From Agrypnia vestita (lineage: Eukaryota > Arthropoda > Insecta > Trichoptera > Phryganeidae): a DNA stretch of 64,000 bases. The stretch lies in the NCBI GenBank assembly GCA_016648135.1, contig JADDOH010000160.1:1-64000 (forward strand), in the 5' to 3' direction. The position numbers and the translations under genes are program-made. How positions within the stretch are numbered: the stretch's first letter is position 1; every line of letters begins with the position of its first letter. This document shows, in pieces, positions 50,560 through 62,620 of this stretch. The notes under the pieces were generated by a model. The model made no database searches, had not been told where the DNA came from, and saw only the letters and a program-made list of their open reading frames with translations.

Positions 50560-51010
50560 AGGCTTCAATGTATGTACTCACTGCATGCACCTGGAAAATT
50601 TGATTTTCTGGTCTCCTGAAATGGATGACTACAAGATTGTCTCAGCCACTAGACCAAAAAGCACGTCGAAGTACTCTAGTATTGAAATAATATTCATAAC
50701 TAGAGATAACATTCAAATAGAAAAAAAATACGTCGGCAATGGTCCCAAAGACGCAGAAAATCGTCACAGTACGGCGTTTCTGTATTCTGGAATGGCCAGC
50801 ACAAAGCCTGGAGCCGAACCCCATTAAAAATTTATGGACACTTGTGAAAAGATGGTCGTTTTGTCCCATCACCCATTAATCTTGAAGAGCTTCGGAAAAG
50901 AGTCGGGGAATTGTGTGAGAAAATGCCGAGATTGCGAGAATGGCATTCTACTCACGACCGAAGTCAAAGAACTGGACTGGTGATGAAAGCTATTTTGGAT
51001 TGTGTTAACA
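50560..51010 (+). pseudogene. Tc1/mariner transposase relic
   Basis: The frame at 50784 reads ILEWPAQSLEPNPIKNLW, then TLVKRW, against the family pattern VLEWPxQSPDLNPIENLWxxLKR around the third catalytic acid; here the SPD is SLE and PIE is PIK. Upstream, in another frame, GNGPKDAENRH resembles the QxDNxPxH block with the second acid. CEKMPRLREWHSTH downstream is the C-terminal part. At least two frameshifts; no TIRs recognised. Confidence 0.75.
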
Positions 51011-51160
51011 CCTTCGCTGTCACCCTATAATCCCTACGTGTCCAAATATATACTATAACAGTCAAACGATAAAACAAAATAAAATCGATAAAAAACAAAT
51101 TAAGAATTAATAATTGCTCATTAAACTGCTTTTTTAATCACTATTAATATACGCGTACAT
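51011..51160. other. No gene recognised
   Basis: AT-rich connector. Confidence 0.4.
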
Positions 51161-51162
51161 TC

Positions 51163-51270
51163 ATTTAATGTATATATATATATTATATACACACATATAT
51201 ATATATATATATATATAGATATATAGATATATAATATATAATTAATATTATATATATAGATATATATGTG
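51163..51270. repeat. AT/GATA microsatellite
   Basis: Alternating TATATATA, ACACACATATAT and GATATATAGATATAT blocks over about 110 bases. The 61-codon frame here is Ile/Tyr only and not a gene. Confidence 0.9.
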
Positions 51271-51930
51271 TGTGTGAATTTGGAAAACCGTCTTTAGTAT
51301 ATACATAACGGATTTTTGAATTTAACGCGGCGCCCAAATTAGTTTTTATATCGAGGTTTTTTTGTACATTTCATTCGGAATTCAATCGTTCGTTGCTATT
51401 TACAGAGGATAATTGCCAGTATTTGGAACCGGTGTAGTGGCATAATTGTTCTGGGGGATGGAAAATATCGTTAGAAGTAAAATACAAAAAGTATGAGAAA
51501 AAGCCTCTGAAAAAACATTCCAAGTTAAAATAGAATTTCGTTTCAATTATAATTTTAACTGTGCTATTGCTTTGGTAATCATTATCTAATGTTTTTTTAT
51601 TATTCACATTTTATATTTATATCCTCAATTAATTGATTATACTTATGTACTATTTTGTTTTATATCTTTATTATTTTGTTCTCACCATATTGTCAGCTGC
51701 TCATATCTGAACAGATTCTTCCTAGTGAGATGAGCGGCTCCATTTCCTATGTCAAGTATCAAGATGAAGATAAATAAATAAATAAAAAATTTAATAAAAA
51801 ATTCTCGCATAAATCAATTTTTCAAAAAAATTTTTTACTGGGATAGAACCTTCCCATTATTTTTGTTTTTTCAGAGCATTGACGATTTAACGACAAATAC
51901 GAAGAATAACGTAAATATTTTTTTACAATT
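51271..51930. other. AT-rich with a retroposon-like tail
   Basis: 51690-51795 ends CTATGTCAAGTATCAAG then ATGAAGATAAATAAATAAATAAA, a retroposon-type 3' end. The minus frame 51607-51371 (78 codons) has no known domain. Confidence 0.4.
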
Positions 51931-52945
51931 TATAATTTCAACAACTTTTTATGTAAAAAATTCGCCATCTCATCGTACGGCAAACCAAAAAGGAGGGGTT
52001 GATGCAAAATGGATCGGAAAAATCTAAAGTAAAGGGTAGAAACGGAGGTAGCCTTAAGCATAAGAAAGGTGAAACGAAATTCAAAGATTGATTGTGCAAT
52101 TCATCTGCAAACAATAGGACTTCTAACTTAAATTGGATCATTAATCACTGAAGTAAAGGCGATTTCTTTAATCAAACTTCTAAAATAGGCACAACATGTA
52201 ATATATTTAACGGTAATAGGTTTTCCTTATTAACATTGTTAATGAAACAGAAATTGTTCGTGGTGGTAGGAAAAGAAATTACCCATATATAAACCACCTT
52301 TAATAATCTTCGAAAAAAAAAAATAAAAAGAAAAAAAAACGGAACAAAATATGATTCATACATAATTGGACGTAGCTATGTAAAAAACTTCCAACCCACA
52401 AAATGCTAAAAATGTAGGTTTAGATAGCTCAATACGATATCTTTATATGCTGAAATCGTCGATGCTCTGAGTTCTTAAGTTTTTTATAAATTCAATATTT
52501 TTTTACCCACATCAGGGCCATCACCGTTAAATAAAGTGGTTTGATGGTTTAAAAAATATATTGATTAAAAACATCCATGTGGTATGGACGTATTATGCAA
52601 CTTTTTAATTCTACTGTTACTACACGATAATAATAATGTATGACACCATAAGGGGGTTGAACATTTTCTACGTCTCAGATCGTGCTTTATCAAATGCATA
52701 GAACATAGGACCCAAATATAAAAATAAAAGTACTGTTTTAGATGAATTTCGGCATTTAATAGAAAGGATCCAACCTGTAAAACATGTCATATCTTAGTAA
52801 ATAAAAGTTTTTTCTTATAATCATATTTAAAAAACGTATAAAACATCTCTAGCCCAATGCAAAAAAATATGCAATAATAATTAAATTGTTAAATTAAAGT
52901 TAAAAAAAAGTTTAAAAAAATAAAAAAAAATAAAAAAATATATAT
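51931..52945. other. AT-rich, no recognised gene
   Basis: Frames up to 67 codons without resemblance to any family. Poly-A-like runs near 52310-52340 and 52905-52950. Confidence 0.45.
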
Positions 52946-52949
52946 ATTT

Positions 52950-53420
52950 AAAAGGTCCTAACTAGCATTTTTGCTAATAGCATTGTTAATGCAGAATTAT
53001 AACACATACGCGCATAAGCTTATGTTTTGTTCCCCATGAATTATATATATTTACTTATTTTAAAGTGTCCTAATTATTTATTTATTTTTTGGTTTATTTT
53101 ATCTTCTTATCTTATTCATCTGGTATATTGATTTAATTATCATTATTTTACTGTATTGCTAATTTGTTAAAGGTTTCTAATTATTATTGCTTGCTTGTGT
53201 ACTAATCATCGTTTATATATATATTGTTCATTTCTATTGTTAATTTATTTTGTTTTACATTGTTACATTTCATATTATAATAATATGTTTATTTATATTA
53301 TTATTTTTATAACTATTTACTGTAAAATGTGTTTTATGTTAGGTGTATAAAAATCCTCTTAATTTTCTTGTACTGTAAAAGCCCACTAGGGCGTTGATTA
53401 ATAAATAAATAAATATCGAC
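52950..53420 (+). repeat. LINE-like 3' UTR and tail
   Basis: An AT-rich stretch ends in ACTGTAAAAGCCCACTAGGG, CGTTGATTAATAAATAAATA. The shape of an unrepeated end plus (AATA)n is that of the LINE end at 7597. No ORF2 part is left. Confidence 0.45.
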
Positions 53421-53960
53421 GTATATATTGGGATTTTGAAGGCTCAAATTTCCGAAGCCATTTTCTCAGTTCCGTGCTTTTTGGTTCCATGGTTGGACGC
53501 TTTCAGCGGAAAAATGTACGTCCAATTCATATTCGTATTCAATCAAAATGATTTTTGATATTTACGTCGAAATGAACCGCCATGCATGAATAATTTAAAT
53601 GTACAATTATACGTTGTGCGCCAGCCAGCTTGCACCAAAAGTAAACACTGAATCTAATAATAATATGCGAACACGTCATCGAATGAAAAACTATTTTCAC
53701 ATTTGAAATAACATTTCGAAATGTGCTTAAAAAATCAGTGGGTACAATACAATACGCCAATGGTTGAAGGCATGTGTGTGTGTTTGTGTGTACACATATA
53801 TGTACCTACGTGTACTTTTTTCTTTTAATTAGAAAAATCCGCCCTTAGAGAGCGATTTGTGAAACGTACAGTTCAGTGGAAAGGAAGGATGATATGAAAT
53901 TATATTATAATCATTTTAAGCGTTTTAACATTTCACTCGATAGAAAACGGTTTATCAGCA
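53421..53960. other. No gene recognised
   Basis: 73-codon minus frame without similarity. Includes a short TGTGTGTGTTTGTGTGTAC run near 53775. Confidence 0.4.
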
Positions 53961-53964
53961 CCAA

Positions 53965-54095
53965 AATATATAATTCTCTATGTACCGAAGTCCGTCACTA
54001 ACGCTACCAGATCGCGCAAATAATTATAAGGTATAAAAAGCATATTTCTGTATGCAACAGTTCTATCTTTAATGCTACCAATGGCAATGGCGCAA
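53965..54095 (+). repeat. Two units of the ~83-bp tandem family
   Basis: TAATTCTCTATGTACCGAAG, GTCCGTCACTAACGCTACCAG, GCGCAAATAATTATAAGG and TATAAAAAGCA, then a diverged second unit ending GCGCAAATAGTGCC. Directly abuts the composite repeat starting at 54095, which suggests both belong to one element. Confidence 0.7.
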
Positions 54096-54345
54096 ATAGT
54101 GCCACCCGTCAAAAATAACGAAACATTGGTTCGCGTCTTTCTAAGTTTCTAAGTTTTTTTTTCTAAGTTCGCGTCTGCTAAGCCCTAGTATATATTTATA
54201 GCATATTTTTTGGCGATCCACGGAGAGGCGGCCGTAGCAATATGCGTTGATCGGCCGGTTTGGGTTTGGTGGCTCGGGGTTCAAGCCCCATATGCAGACG
54301 GACGGACATACAGACAACAAAATTATTATGTTTGATTATATGATA
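54095..54345 (-). mobile_element. Helitron-like/SINE composite repeat, copy 3
   Basis: CACCCGTCAAAAATAACGAAAC, TTGGTTCGCGTC (with a CTAAGTTTCTAAG insertion), CCACGGAGAGGCGGCCG, TGGCTCGGGGTTCAAGCCCC (B-box-like arm), GACGGACGGACATACAGAC, AACAAAATTATTATG. It lacks the ATGCGAACGAAATTACGG block of the other copies. Confidence 0.6.
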
Positions 54346-54900
54346 TTATGTTTGTCCGTCAATAACGCTTCCAAGATGCTGAGCTAGATAGCGCTATTAT
54401 GTACATATGTAAAAGTCATTTTTAATGGGTTAGAGCTTGTCATATTATACTTTGCATTGTTAGTCGTGTGTATTATTTTTAGAAATTGAATTTTAAAAGC
54501 GAAGTGCATTCAGGTACTGAATTTATTTCTTTGAATTTGTTCTTTTCCTACGTGAAAATATATGTTTTTAATATCGAACATGCGAATTTGTAAAAATTTT
54601 ATGAGCACCGAATAAAATATGCAGTCGACAACGAGTATGACGTAAATATTTGTTTGGTGAATTTATTTTTCGAGATTACTCTCGTACAAAATGTTTTACG
54701 CGTCAAAAATTTCGGAATTATTTACTGACCCGGCAAACGCGACCGCGGATAATCAAGAGTCTGCCGTATACACGGCAATAAAGATATGATCAATTTTGAA
54801 AGCGACCTTTTTTCAAATCGATTGGTTCTTCCCTCCATTGGTCCCCGTCGCGTGAAAGAGGTCGCCCAAAGGAAAAACCAAAGTCAATAAAAGGAAGCCT
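54346..54900. other. No recognised gene
   Basis: Mostly AT-rich; 54720-54880 is GC-richer and not repeated in the window. Confidence 0.35.
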
Positions 54901-54920
54901 AGGGTAGAAATTACCGACGC

Positions 54921-55265
54921 TTGACCAGTACAACAAACAACCAGGGAAAATTGGGAAAAGACAACATAAAGAAAATTCCCCCTATACCGACCGCACAGCG
55001 AATTTTCTCCACTCTATTAAAAATTACTAATACCGCGATAACTTTTAACGACATTTGGCGTCCTGCCATTTTGAACAACTTTAAGTTCCGTGCTTCCGGT
55101 CAGTTAATCTTTGTTCCGGTAAAAAATGGGATTTTTGATTTATTTTATGGTTATTCGGTGGGGCACTTAAACGTTACCTTTGTAAGCTCGGACATTGTGC
55201 GATCCTTTATGGAGCAGTTCGAACTTTTTACTACGTATCTGCCGATCTATTTTTCTCACATGTAA
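54921..55265 (+). other. 114-codon open frame of unknown status
   Basis: Starts with an ATG at 54921 and ends in a TAA at 55263. It has a basic, Thr/Asn-rich first 25 residues and a hydrophobic, Phe-rich second half (FVPVKNGIFDLFYGY, then a stretch of Phe/Leu/Tyr). No domain I recognise, no signal peptide and no flanking splice signals that I can defend. The local composition is a little GC-richer than the flanks. It may be chance, or part of a conserved noncoding segment. Confidence 0.2.
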
Positions 55266-55269
55266 TATA

Positions 55270-55830
55270 ATTTGCGAGATGATGCTTGTAATATTCATTT
55301 TCTTGAAGTAAGTTTCTGTGAAGTAGTTCTCACACACAACGGTACGATAAGAGTTTGTTGAACACCCGTGCGTATTATGTGCTCCGGGAACACAGAAAAA
55401 AATTTTGTTGATATTTTATATATAAAATCGCAATGTCCAAATGTTGTTAGGCGTAGGGAAAATTATACATTTTATTGGAGAGGAATGGATACATAAAAAA
55501 TTTGTATTTTACAAAAAATTGTATTAAACATCGAAAATTTATGTTTAATTAAGTTTTTTGATTCACCAACATATTTTTTTTTAAATTTTATATTTTAAAG
55601 AGCATTGACAATTTGAATGCAAAGGCACTCAGAGAAAATATGTTATAATAGATAAGAATCGTAATAAAATCTATTATAAATGCCCATTGCGTGCGTTTAA
55701 TTAATAACTTTTCAATTATCAATAAAATGCTAAATAATTTAGCATTAATAAGCATTATACAAAATAAAGTAGGTATATCCAGAAAAAATGGCAAAGAAAT
55801 AATAAGCAAACCATAATACAATAATTAGGA
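55270..55830. other. AT-rich, no recognised gene
   Basis: The 77-codon minus frame at 55821-55588 is Ile/Leu/Phe rich by composition. Confidence 0.4.
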
Positions 55831-55834
55831 TAAA

Positions 55835-55985
55835 TTATATGTATACGTTTCTCATATGTAAATAGCTTCGTCTCTGTAACACTTCTACAATTTATCCTAA
55901 TTAATTAACCATCCCTCTGGGAACAAAATCCAGTAACTGTGTCCTTAGAACATACTTTCATATAAAATATTGTTATTATATTAAA
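55835..55985 (-). repeat. Foldback family F, left part in reverse
   Basis: In reverse: GTATGTTCTAAGGACACAGTT, ACTGGATTTTGTTCCCAGAG, TTAATTAATTAGGATAAATTG, GTTACAGAGACGAAGCTATTT, matching 41150-41262 and 62540-62990. Confidence 0.7.
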
Positions 55986-55989
55986 GCAT

Positions 55990-57235
55990 TTTCAACCAGT
56001 ATCACTTAAAAATGTTCATAAGTCTTTACGGTCGTTCGGAAATTTCTGTTTTGAGTTTTCTGGGGTATTCTGCCGTATTTCTATCGTGTTTTCTGGCAAG
56101 AAACATGGTAAAATACGCCAAATCAGAAGAGTTGTTGCCTAAGATTTAGATTTTTAAACAATTCCTTCTATGATTCAGTTTAGCAGAAATCCTTGTATTC
56201 AAAATGATCATTTTTCTCAGTAGTTTTCTTAACTTTTAACATATGTTAAGAAAAAATGGCAATTAATCCTATACCTGTCGTGTATTAAATACATGAAACG
56301 TAAGAATAAACCAAATAAAGAATATTATATATCATACTTTAAAAGAAATTGAAAACGAGAATCATAAAAATTAATGAAATATTATATATAATATTTAAAG
56401 AGAAACCAACCCAGTCAAGCTGCATATTTAAATGTAATATTATTTCTGTCATAAATTTGAATAATTAAAATTTAAAAAAGTAAATGTTAAACATCGAATA
56501 TATTCAAATAAATTAACATATGTATTAATATTATTATTTCTATAAACAATAAAACCCAGTAGCAACAAGACTACAAAGCACACACAGAGGTAGGTAGATA
56601 CCTACGCAGGTAGATGTTCACAACAAAAAACGTTAATTATTTATAACCTGACAACATTAAATATATTCGAATTCGAATTTGGAAATGGAACGAGAGACGC
56701 CATTTTTCATGTAACCAAAGATGGAACATATGGCGGCGCGTGGGCGGAAAACTAGAAAGTTTAAGCTGCAATAATATTAATTTTATGTTGGTTCTTTGAA
56801 GATTTTCGAAAGTATTATAACATGCACACACCATCTCGGCTGTAAGTTATGTCGAGATGTTGAGAGACCCATAAATATTAATAATAGATAGCCGGAGCGG
56901 TTTACGGAATCGAAATTTTTTCTTAAAATTTGAATGAATCAAATAAAATATCTACGACCAACGACAGACGCATCTGTAGCGCCTCGTTCATTTATATAGA
57001 ACGAACCCGAGACGACGCCAGCCGTCCAATTTACTTCATACAAATGTAATTTGGTCGATGGGAAATTAGAAGATTAGATTAGGTCATCAATGTTTATTAA
57101 CCGGGACTATCCGGTGTATTCTTATTGTATACCGGGTCTCGTAGCTATTAGAAAAAACTTCGGGGGAGCGTTATTCGTTCAATTTTGAATAGAAAATATC
57201 TGTGCACTTTGGGTGAAATGTTAATTCGAGATTAG
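55990..57235. other. No recognised gene
   Basis: 56055-56125 has TTCTGGGGTATTCTGCCG and CATGGTAAAATACGCCA, resembling the ends of the hairpin at 49728. Remaining sequence is AT-rich or single-copy; 56940-57130 is GC-richer. Confidence 0.35.
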
Positions 57236-57239
57236 CGAC

Positions 57240-57295
57240 ATCAAAGTTTGCATGTTTTTTTCTGCTTAATATATCTGACTTATTTTCTGATGACC
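57240..57295 (+). repeat. Repeat R1, short fragment
   Basis: ACATCAAAGTTTGCATGTTTT, ATATCTGACTTATTTTCT match the middle of R1. Confidence 0.5.
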
Positions 57296-57540
57296 AAATA
57301 TACTCGCAAATTCTTAAAAAAGAATTCAATCAAATCAATTGACGAAAATGAGCATTGCTCAAAACTTATTTATTTCAAAGTTGAGCTATTCGTTCTGCAT
57401 TTATGGGACGTCGCGGTTTTTACCAGCACCACATGTCTAGTGCATCTAATATTCGATACCGGATACATTCGTGCGGGCGATCACTCTTTCGCGAATCCCT
57501 TCTCGTTCTCTCGCTATAAGAGCGCTTGCAGCTGAGCTAA
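57296..57540 (+). other. Open frame of unknown status
   Basis: The plus frame 57248-57535 (95 codons) begins within R1 sequence and shows no known domain. Bases 57390-57530 are GC-richer. Confidence 0.25.
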
Positions 57541-57544
57541 TCGT

Positions 57545-57765
57545 GTAAAACAGATAAAAGTTTCAGAGTGCCACCCATTCTGACCAAAGGAACGGGGGTT
57601 AAAAATGACCGGAATAAAGAAGGAAGACGTATGGTAAGTGGGAACGATATAGTGGACTGTACAAGATGAAAGATGATGTCACAAGAAGCTCGACTTAAGC
57701 AAGGGAAAAAGGGCGGATTGATGCTTTTGGGATGTGGTATTGGAGGCATATGTAAAGTTTATCGT
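57545..57765 (+). pseudogene. Small LINE fragment
   Basis: GRIDAFGMWYWRHM at 57713 onward corresponds to the ERIDAFEMWCWRRML block of the same LINE group as the copy at 21010. Upstream residues are heavily shifted. Confidence 0.55.
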
Positions 57766-58950
57766 GAACAGCAAATATCTTCATTCTACTGGTAAAAGGT
57801 AAAGGTTGACGTAAAGTCAGAAGCAGTAGATTATTTGAAACGACTTTATAGCCTTGCTCTATACTAATTCTAAGCACACCGAAGAGACGAAAACGAAAAT
57901 TAACAAGATTAAATAAAAAATAATAAAACAAAAATATTTGTTTTCGTTGAGCGCACTAAAGAGTGTTAAATAATTAAATTCCAAGTCCAACAAAGTTATC
58001 AAATAACCCGAAAACTTCATTATTAATGTTATGTATATGTACCTTATCCGTGATCACCGACAATTCCACTTAAATTCGTTCAGTACCTTGGCAGCTGGTC
58101 AAAAAAACTTTTCATTATCAAGAACGCAAGTACCGGACAAACGAAATAAAAATTATTTTAGATGCGCAGCTGTTGTATCGCTTGCTTTTCATGGTCCGTT
58201 GTAGTTTTAGGGCGAATTACGTAATGTCGCTCGGGTCTAGACTGAATCGACGAGCTTTCGAAAGTGAGGTTGGACGAAATGAATTTTTCGTGATGCGAAC
58301 TTAAATGTGGTGTTGCAATACAAGCCGTGAATTTAAAATAGCGTTTATGTTTGCCGTATTAAAATTTATACAACAAGGTTTTCTCGTCCTAACATTAAAT
58401 ATTTGTGTGACAAATGTTTTGCCTTCTTGGGACTTAATTAAACGCCAGTTGGAAAATTAAAAATTAATCATTACAAATTCATTAAATGTAATATCGTTCC
58501 TTGTTTAGACACTACATGGGCATATCGAAACTAAACCCCCACTATGCAATTGACGAAAGTAGAGTTTGATGTGTTTGAAAATGATTATCCAGCCTATGTG
58601 GTCCAGTGGGCATGACTCGGTGGTCTCATATTATAGGTTCAACATTTCAGGTTAAATCACATTATATCTATGTAATTTTTCCAAGCTGTGTTTGTGATAT
58701 GTTTCGCTATAGTAATTAGACCTTGTGGTCTGTTTTTGCATTATGTGCACCTTTTTTTCATAATGTTGCATAATTTAAAATCTCGCTCTGGCTGTCACAC
58801 GTAGATACTATCTAAAATAAAATATAAATATGTATGTATATACATACCTTTGCGTAGTGGAGGTTCTGTTATTATTTTATTCCAAGAATTTTAATTGATC
58901 TAGTCTGGAGAAATACATCTATAAATAATTAAATAAAAACATCAACATCT
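57766..58950. other. No recognised gene
   Basis: AT-rich with single-copy patches at 58150-58300 and 58500-58700. Nothing supported. Confidence 0.4.
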
Positions 58951-58954
58951 TATT

Positions 58955-59415
58955 CTACAAAACCCTGATAATTAAAGCCAGTCCTGACATCTGCCTCTGA
59001 AACCTGGGTATTAACGAAAGCCCTAGAGGAATCCATTGCAGAATTTGAGACGGATACTCCGAATAGACTACGGTCTTGTGAGAGATCATAATGTTTGGCG
59101 TCGTCGATACAACAGAGAGCTGTACGACACGCATGGAGAGCCCGATGTGATCAGCTCCATCTAGGTGGGGTGCTTGAGATGGGCTGGTCAGGTAAGCAGA
59201 ATGGACGATGACAACCCTGTAAAACGCCTCACACTCTCCACCACACAACCACACACCACCACAAGGACGAAGAAGATCAGGAAAGCTCAAACTGCGATGC
59301 ATGGACTCTGTCAGCGCTGATATAATAACATACTGGAAGACAAAAGCAACAGACAGACAAGAATGCAAGAGACTTCTGGATTCAGCCAAGGCCAACCAAT
59401 AGCTGTTGATGATTA
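58955..59415 (+). pseudogene. RTE-like LINE ORF2 C-terminus
   Basis: With one or two shifts: KPVLTSASETWVLTKALEES, IAEFERRILRRIYGLVRDHN, VWRRRYNRELYDTHGEPDV, then RWAGQVSRMDDDNPVKRL, a Pro/Thr-rich stretch and GRPxLRCMDSVSAD-like residues. The same IRPVLTYxAETW / FERKILRRI / WRRRYNxELY / RWxGHVxRM order as at 39520-40164, in the opposite orientation. A TGATGATTATGAATGA end follows. Confidence 0.85.
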
Positions 59416-60355
59416 TGAATGAAAGAAAAAGACAAGCATAGTTTCATATCTGAAAACCGCACACGACGAAAACACATATCGCTACCACAAAATTGTAACA
59501 CATCATTTGCGCAACATCATTATACATATTTAGGGAAAAAATGCCTACCGGACAACACCAGGAAAATGGTTACTTAAAGTAGCAAATTTATGACATTTTT
59601 ATCAAAAACCGTATACGTAATTAAAATCCTTAATTAATTACCTCATAAAATACACATAAAAATTATATTTTATATATAATTTCAGCATGATACTCCTATT
59701 TTGAATTATTATCTACATTAAAAAAAATTGCAATAATTTTATGGAAAAATCATTCTTATCTAACTGTTTATCAATCAAATAGATCACATAGAGTTTTTCG
59801 GTGTTCATCTCGGAAAAAATAACATTGTTATAGGAAAGTATACACTTAAATTATTGTAATATGAGTCTAAACAATAACTTTTATATTAAATCAATAAAAA
59901 TTTATTCCATTTCTTACACAAACATAAAGTTTTAGTTAAGTTTCTGTATTTATTAATAATTCACCAAACGTTCTAAAACTATTTAATTACATGTTCGGGT
60001 ATGTATTAAATATTCATGCCATTTGTGACTGTCTCCTTATTTATTAAAATGCCAAACGAAGGATAATCTTCTTTGCATTCACGCGAAAATAAGCCTAGTA
60101 ATGCTCCTTAATCTTGCGATCAGAGCCTCGTTTTGCACGACACCTTGTAGTGCCCTTAATCTGTTTAAGATATATCTCTAACGTTCCAAACTACCTTAAG
60201 GAAGTTTAAACCGAAAGAGATTTGTTGCTCGGAGAAAGAAAACTGAAATGAAAAGTGGCGGTGTTTACGAAGGAACATTAGCCGTGTGAAACCTGCACGC
60301 GATTTTCTCCATAAAATTGTTTGTTCGTCAAACGTAGATACAAGTCTTATGATTC
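59416..60355. other. AT-rich, no recognised gene
   Basis: No frame over 60 codons. 60050-60330 is single-copy and less AT-rich. Confidence 0.4.
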
Positions 60356-60359
60356 AGAA

Positions 60360-60885
60360 TTTATAGCAATTCTCATATATCAGAGGAAGCAGGACTAGCG
60401 GTACACAATTCTAGTGCTAACTGTGATGTATGGAAGTGAAACCTAGAATTGGCAAAAATGGAATGAAATTAGACAGAATGCGGTGAAAAGGCGGTCCTAA
60501 GGCGTTTGATCTTTGATCGATAGAGTGAGAGGTGAACAAATTAGAAGTGAATATTATGTTGGCTATAGTGTGGTAGATTGAATAAAGAAAGAGATGGTTT
60601 GGTCATGTAGAACGTATGAGAGAGGAAAGGATAGTTAAGAAAATATGGAGCGTTTGTTGAAGGCAACAGGAATGGAGTGCATCCACGAAAGACCTGGCAT
60701 GATCAGATACTACAAGTATTGGAGGATGCCCTGTTAAAAGCCTCTACAATTGTACGGCATACATGAGAATATGTATGAATGTAGCAGAAACAAAAGTGGT
60801 GTGCCAAGATAGAATAATATGGCGTTCTGTCCTCTCTGTCTGTCTACCCTTACGGAAACGGCGTGATGGTTAGTTAGTTAGTCTC
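60360..60885 (+). pseudogene. LINE family A ORF2 3' end, longest uninterrupted copy
   Basis: With shifts: LLTVMYGSETWNWQKWNEIR, RVRGEQIRSE, RDGLVM / CRTYERE (from an FGHVERM block), ERIVKKIWS, RICMNVAETKVVCQDRIIWR, SVLSVCLPLRKRRDG. It ends GGCGTGATGGTTAGTTAGTTAG. Gives the family order against which the copies at 5625, 16640 and 45560-46640 are recognised. Confidence 0.8.
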
Positions 60886-60889
60886 ATGT

Positions 60890-61080
60890 ATTAATGCAAT
60901 AGAACTATGGAATATTCTAAATAAACTGATTTATTTATTCTGTTCAGAATTAATACTGAAATCAAATATGCCTCGACACCTCAAGAGGACAAATAAAACA
61001 GAAAAATATTTTTTTCAATGTCAATTTCAATTTATTTGACTTTTACAAAAGCTAATGAATTTTTAATATTCGTTATAAAT
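60890..61080. other. AT-rich connector
   Basis: Nothing recognised. Confidence 0.4.
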
Positions 61081-61088
61081 TACTTTAA

Positions 61089-61543
61089 CACTCCCGTTTC
61101 GGTACGGGGTACAACTTAACCCCAAAAATATTATTCTTAAAACTATTTAATAATTATTAATGACATCCAGCAGGTATTCTTTGTAATCCTTATAAATAAG
61201 GGAAACAAAACCCAACGAAAATAAAATGATATGTGTAGTAAGGCAGTCAAAAGTATAAAAAATATATTTTTCCATAGACAATCGGGTATATTCTATACGA
61301 TACGGTTAAGTCATTCGATTTGCACACCTTCCGCCGGCTTGTGAGAGAGGAGAAATCAAAATACTGCGGTTTCTTATAAAATGACAAATTTAGTAGAATA
61401 TTGTTCGCACTGTATAAGAAATGTAATTAAAAATAATTATTATTTTCAAACCATTACATTTTATTAAAATGCAAATTTGTCTGGGGTCACTTTGTACCCC
61501 GCTCCGGCCTCGATCCTATTTTCTATCATCCGGTACCCGAAGG
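61089..61543. mobile_element. piggyBac-like MITE flanked by TTAA, copy type 2
   Basis: Flanked by TTAA at 61085-61088 and 61544-61547. The ends CACTCCCGTTTCGGTAC and the complement of GGTACCCGAAGG are imperfect inverted repeats; a subterminal palindrome GGGGTACAACTTAACCCC at 61105 is mirrored by GGGGTCACTTTGTACCCC at 61483. 455 bp with no transposase. TTAA target and C-rich ends fit piggyBac. Confidence 0.75.
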
Positions 61544-61547
61544 TTAA

Positions 61548-62535
61548 ATGTCCAATATTTTACAGAGTAAAAAACAGAAATATTGAATAAAAAATGTAAA
61601 TTTTGAAGTCGCTTTTAGCATAACTCACAAACAATTTTGACTCATAATTTAAGGAGGGAACCAGCAAAGTTTAACGGATTACAGTTTGAGATATTGTAAA
61701 TTAGCTCTGTTAAATCCTGTACACCGCACTTTGAAATATTTAATTTTTCTCACTAATCTAATTAACAGAGAGACAAATTAAGCGCTGGTAAACTGTGTTA
61801 CCCCATAAAATTATGTTTAATTTTACGTTTTATTCCATTATACTTTAACCCCTGGAAACTTCACCGGACGCATAAAGCTTATACGTGTAGACACATTATG
61901 TATTAAATGTAGTCTGTGTCTTTAAATAAATAAAACAATAATAAAATAAAAAACATAGAGACGATTTTACCACAGTCCAAAAACTCAAATTTCGATTATC
62001 GCTTGACTCCTCCTAGCGAATAACTTTTAAAGCCGTACTTTTACTGAAACACCTAAAGGGGGAAAGTGCACGAAGAAACAAGATGATGAAGCGACCTGAA
62101 GTTCACACCTCGTTTGCTATGATTTATGAACCAACTTGAAATCCGTTTCACCTCCGAGTTCAACCATCTCGGGGCCGCCAGATATCGAGTCGAGCGATAT
62201 CGAAAAAATACAATCCCATTTATAATATTAAAACTATTTGCTAAGAGAAACTGACATACCTATTATTCTGAACTTGACGCGAACTTGAGAGCCGTGCCAA
62301 GACAGGAATATCGCGATGTTTATTTGATATCAATTTTAATTATCGTGGGATTATTATTCGATTTGAATTTATTCTTTTGAAGACCCGACAACAGATTTAT
62401 CTCGTTTCGTGGATCGTAATTATTTAGCTGTTAATGAGCTGACAGCATCTGTGTGCCGATTCAGAGAAACATCTTTCGCGAAATTAATGTAAATCAACCA
62501 GACGTTAGATAAGTGTGATGGTGATTTATTTCAAC
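61548..62535. other. No recognised gene
   Basis: 61560-61740 has a diverged R1-like block (TTGACTCATAATTTAAGG, GCAAAGTTTAACGG). 62030-62330 is single-copy and GC-richer; the rest is AT-rich. Confidence 0.4.
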
Positions 62536-62539
62536 AATA

Positions 62540-62620
62540 TTTTTACATGTAGGTATGTTCTAAGAACACAGTTACTGGATTTTGTCCCGAGAGGGTAAAT
62601 TAATTCATGTTTTTTTATTC
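62540..62620 (+). repeat. Foldback family F, left end
   Basis: GTAGGTATGTTCTAAGAACACAG and TTACTGGATTTTGTCCCGAG, the clearest left end of the family also at 41150 and 55835. Confidence 0.65.

Noticed and set aside
54921..55265. 114-codon open frame as a protein-coding gene
   Set aside because: No recognisable domain, no supporting splice or promoter signal, and length within reach of chance in a locally GC-richer segment. Kept only as a frame of unknown status.
58955..59395. 146-codon minus-strand frame as a gene
   Set aside because: Antisense to the RTE-like LINE C-terminus recognised on the plus strand.
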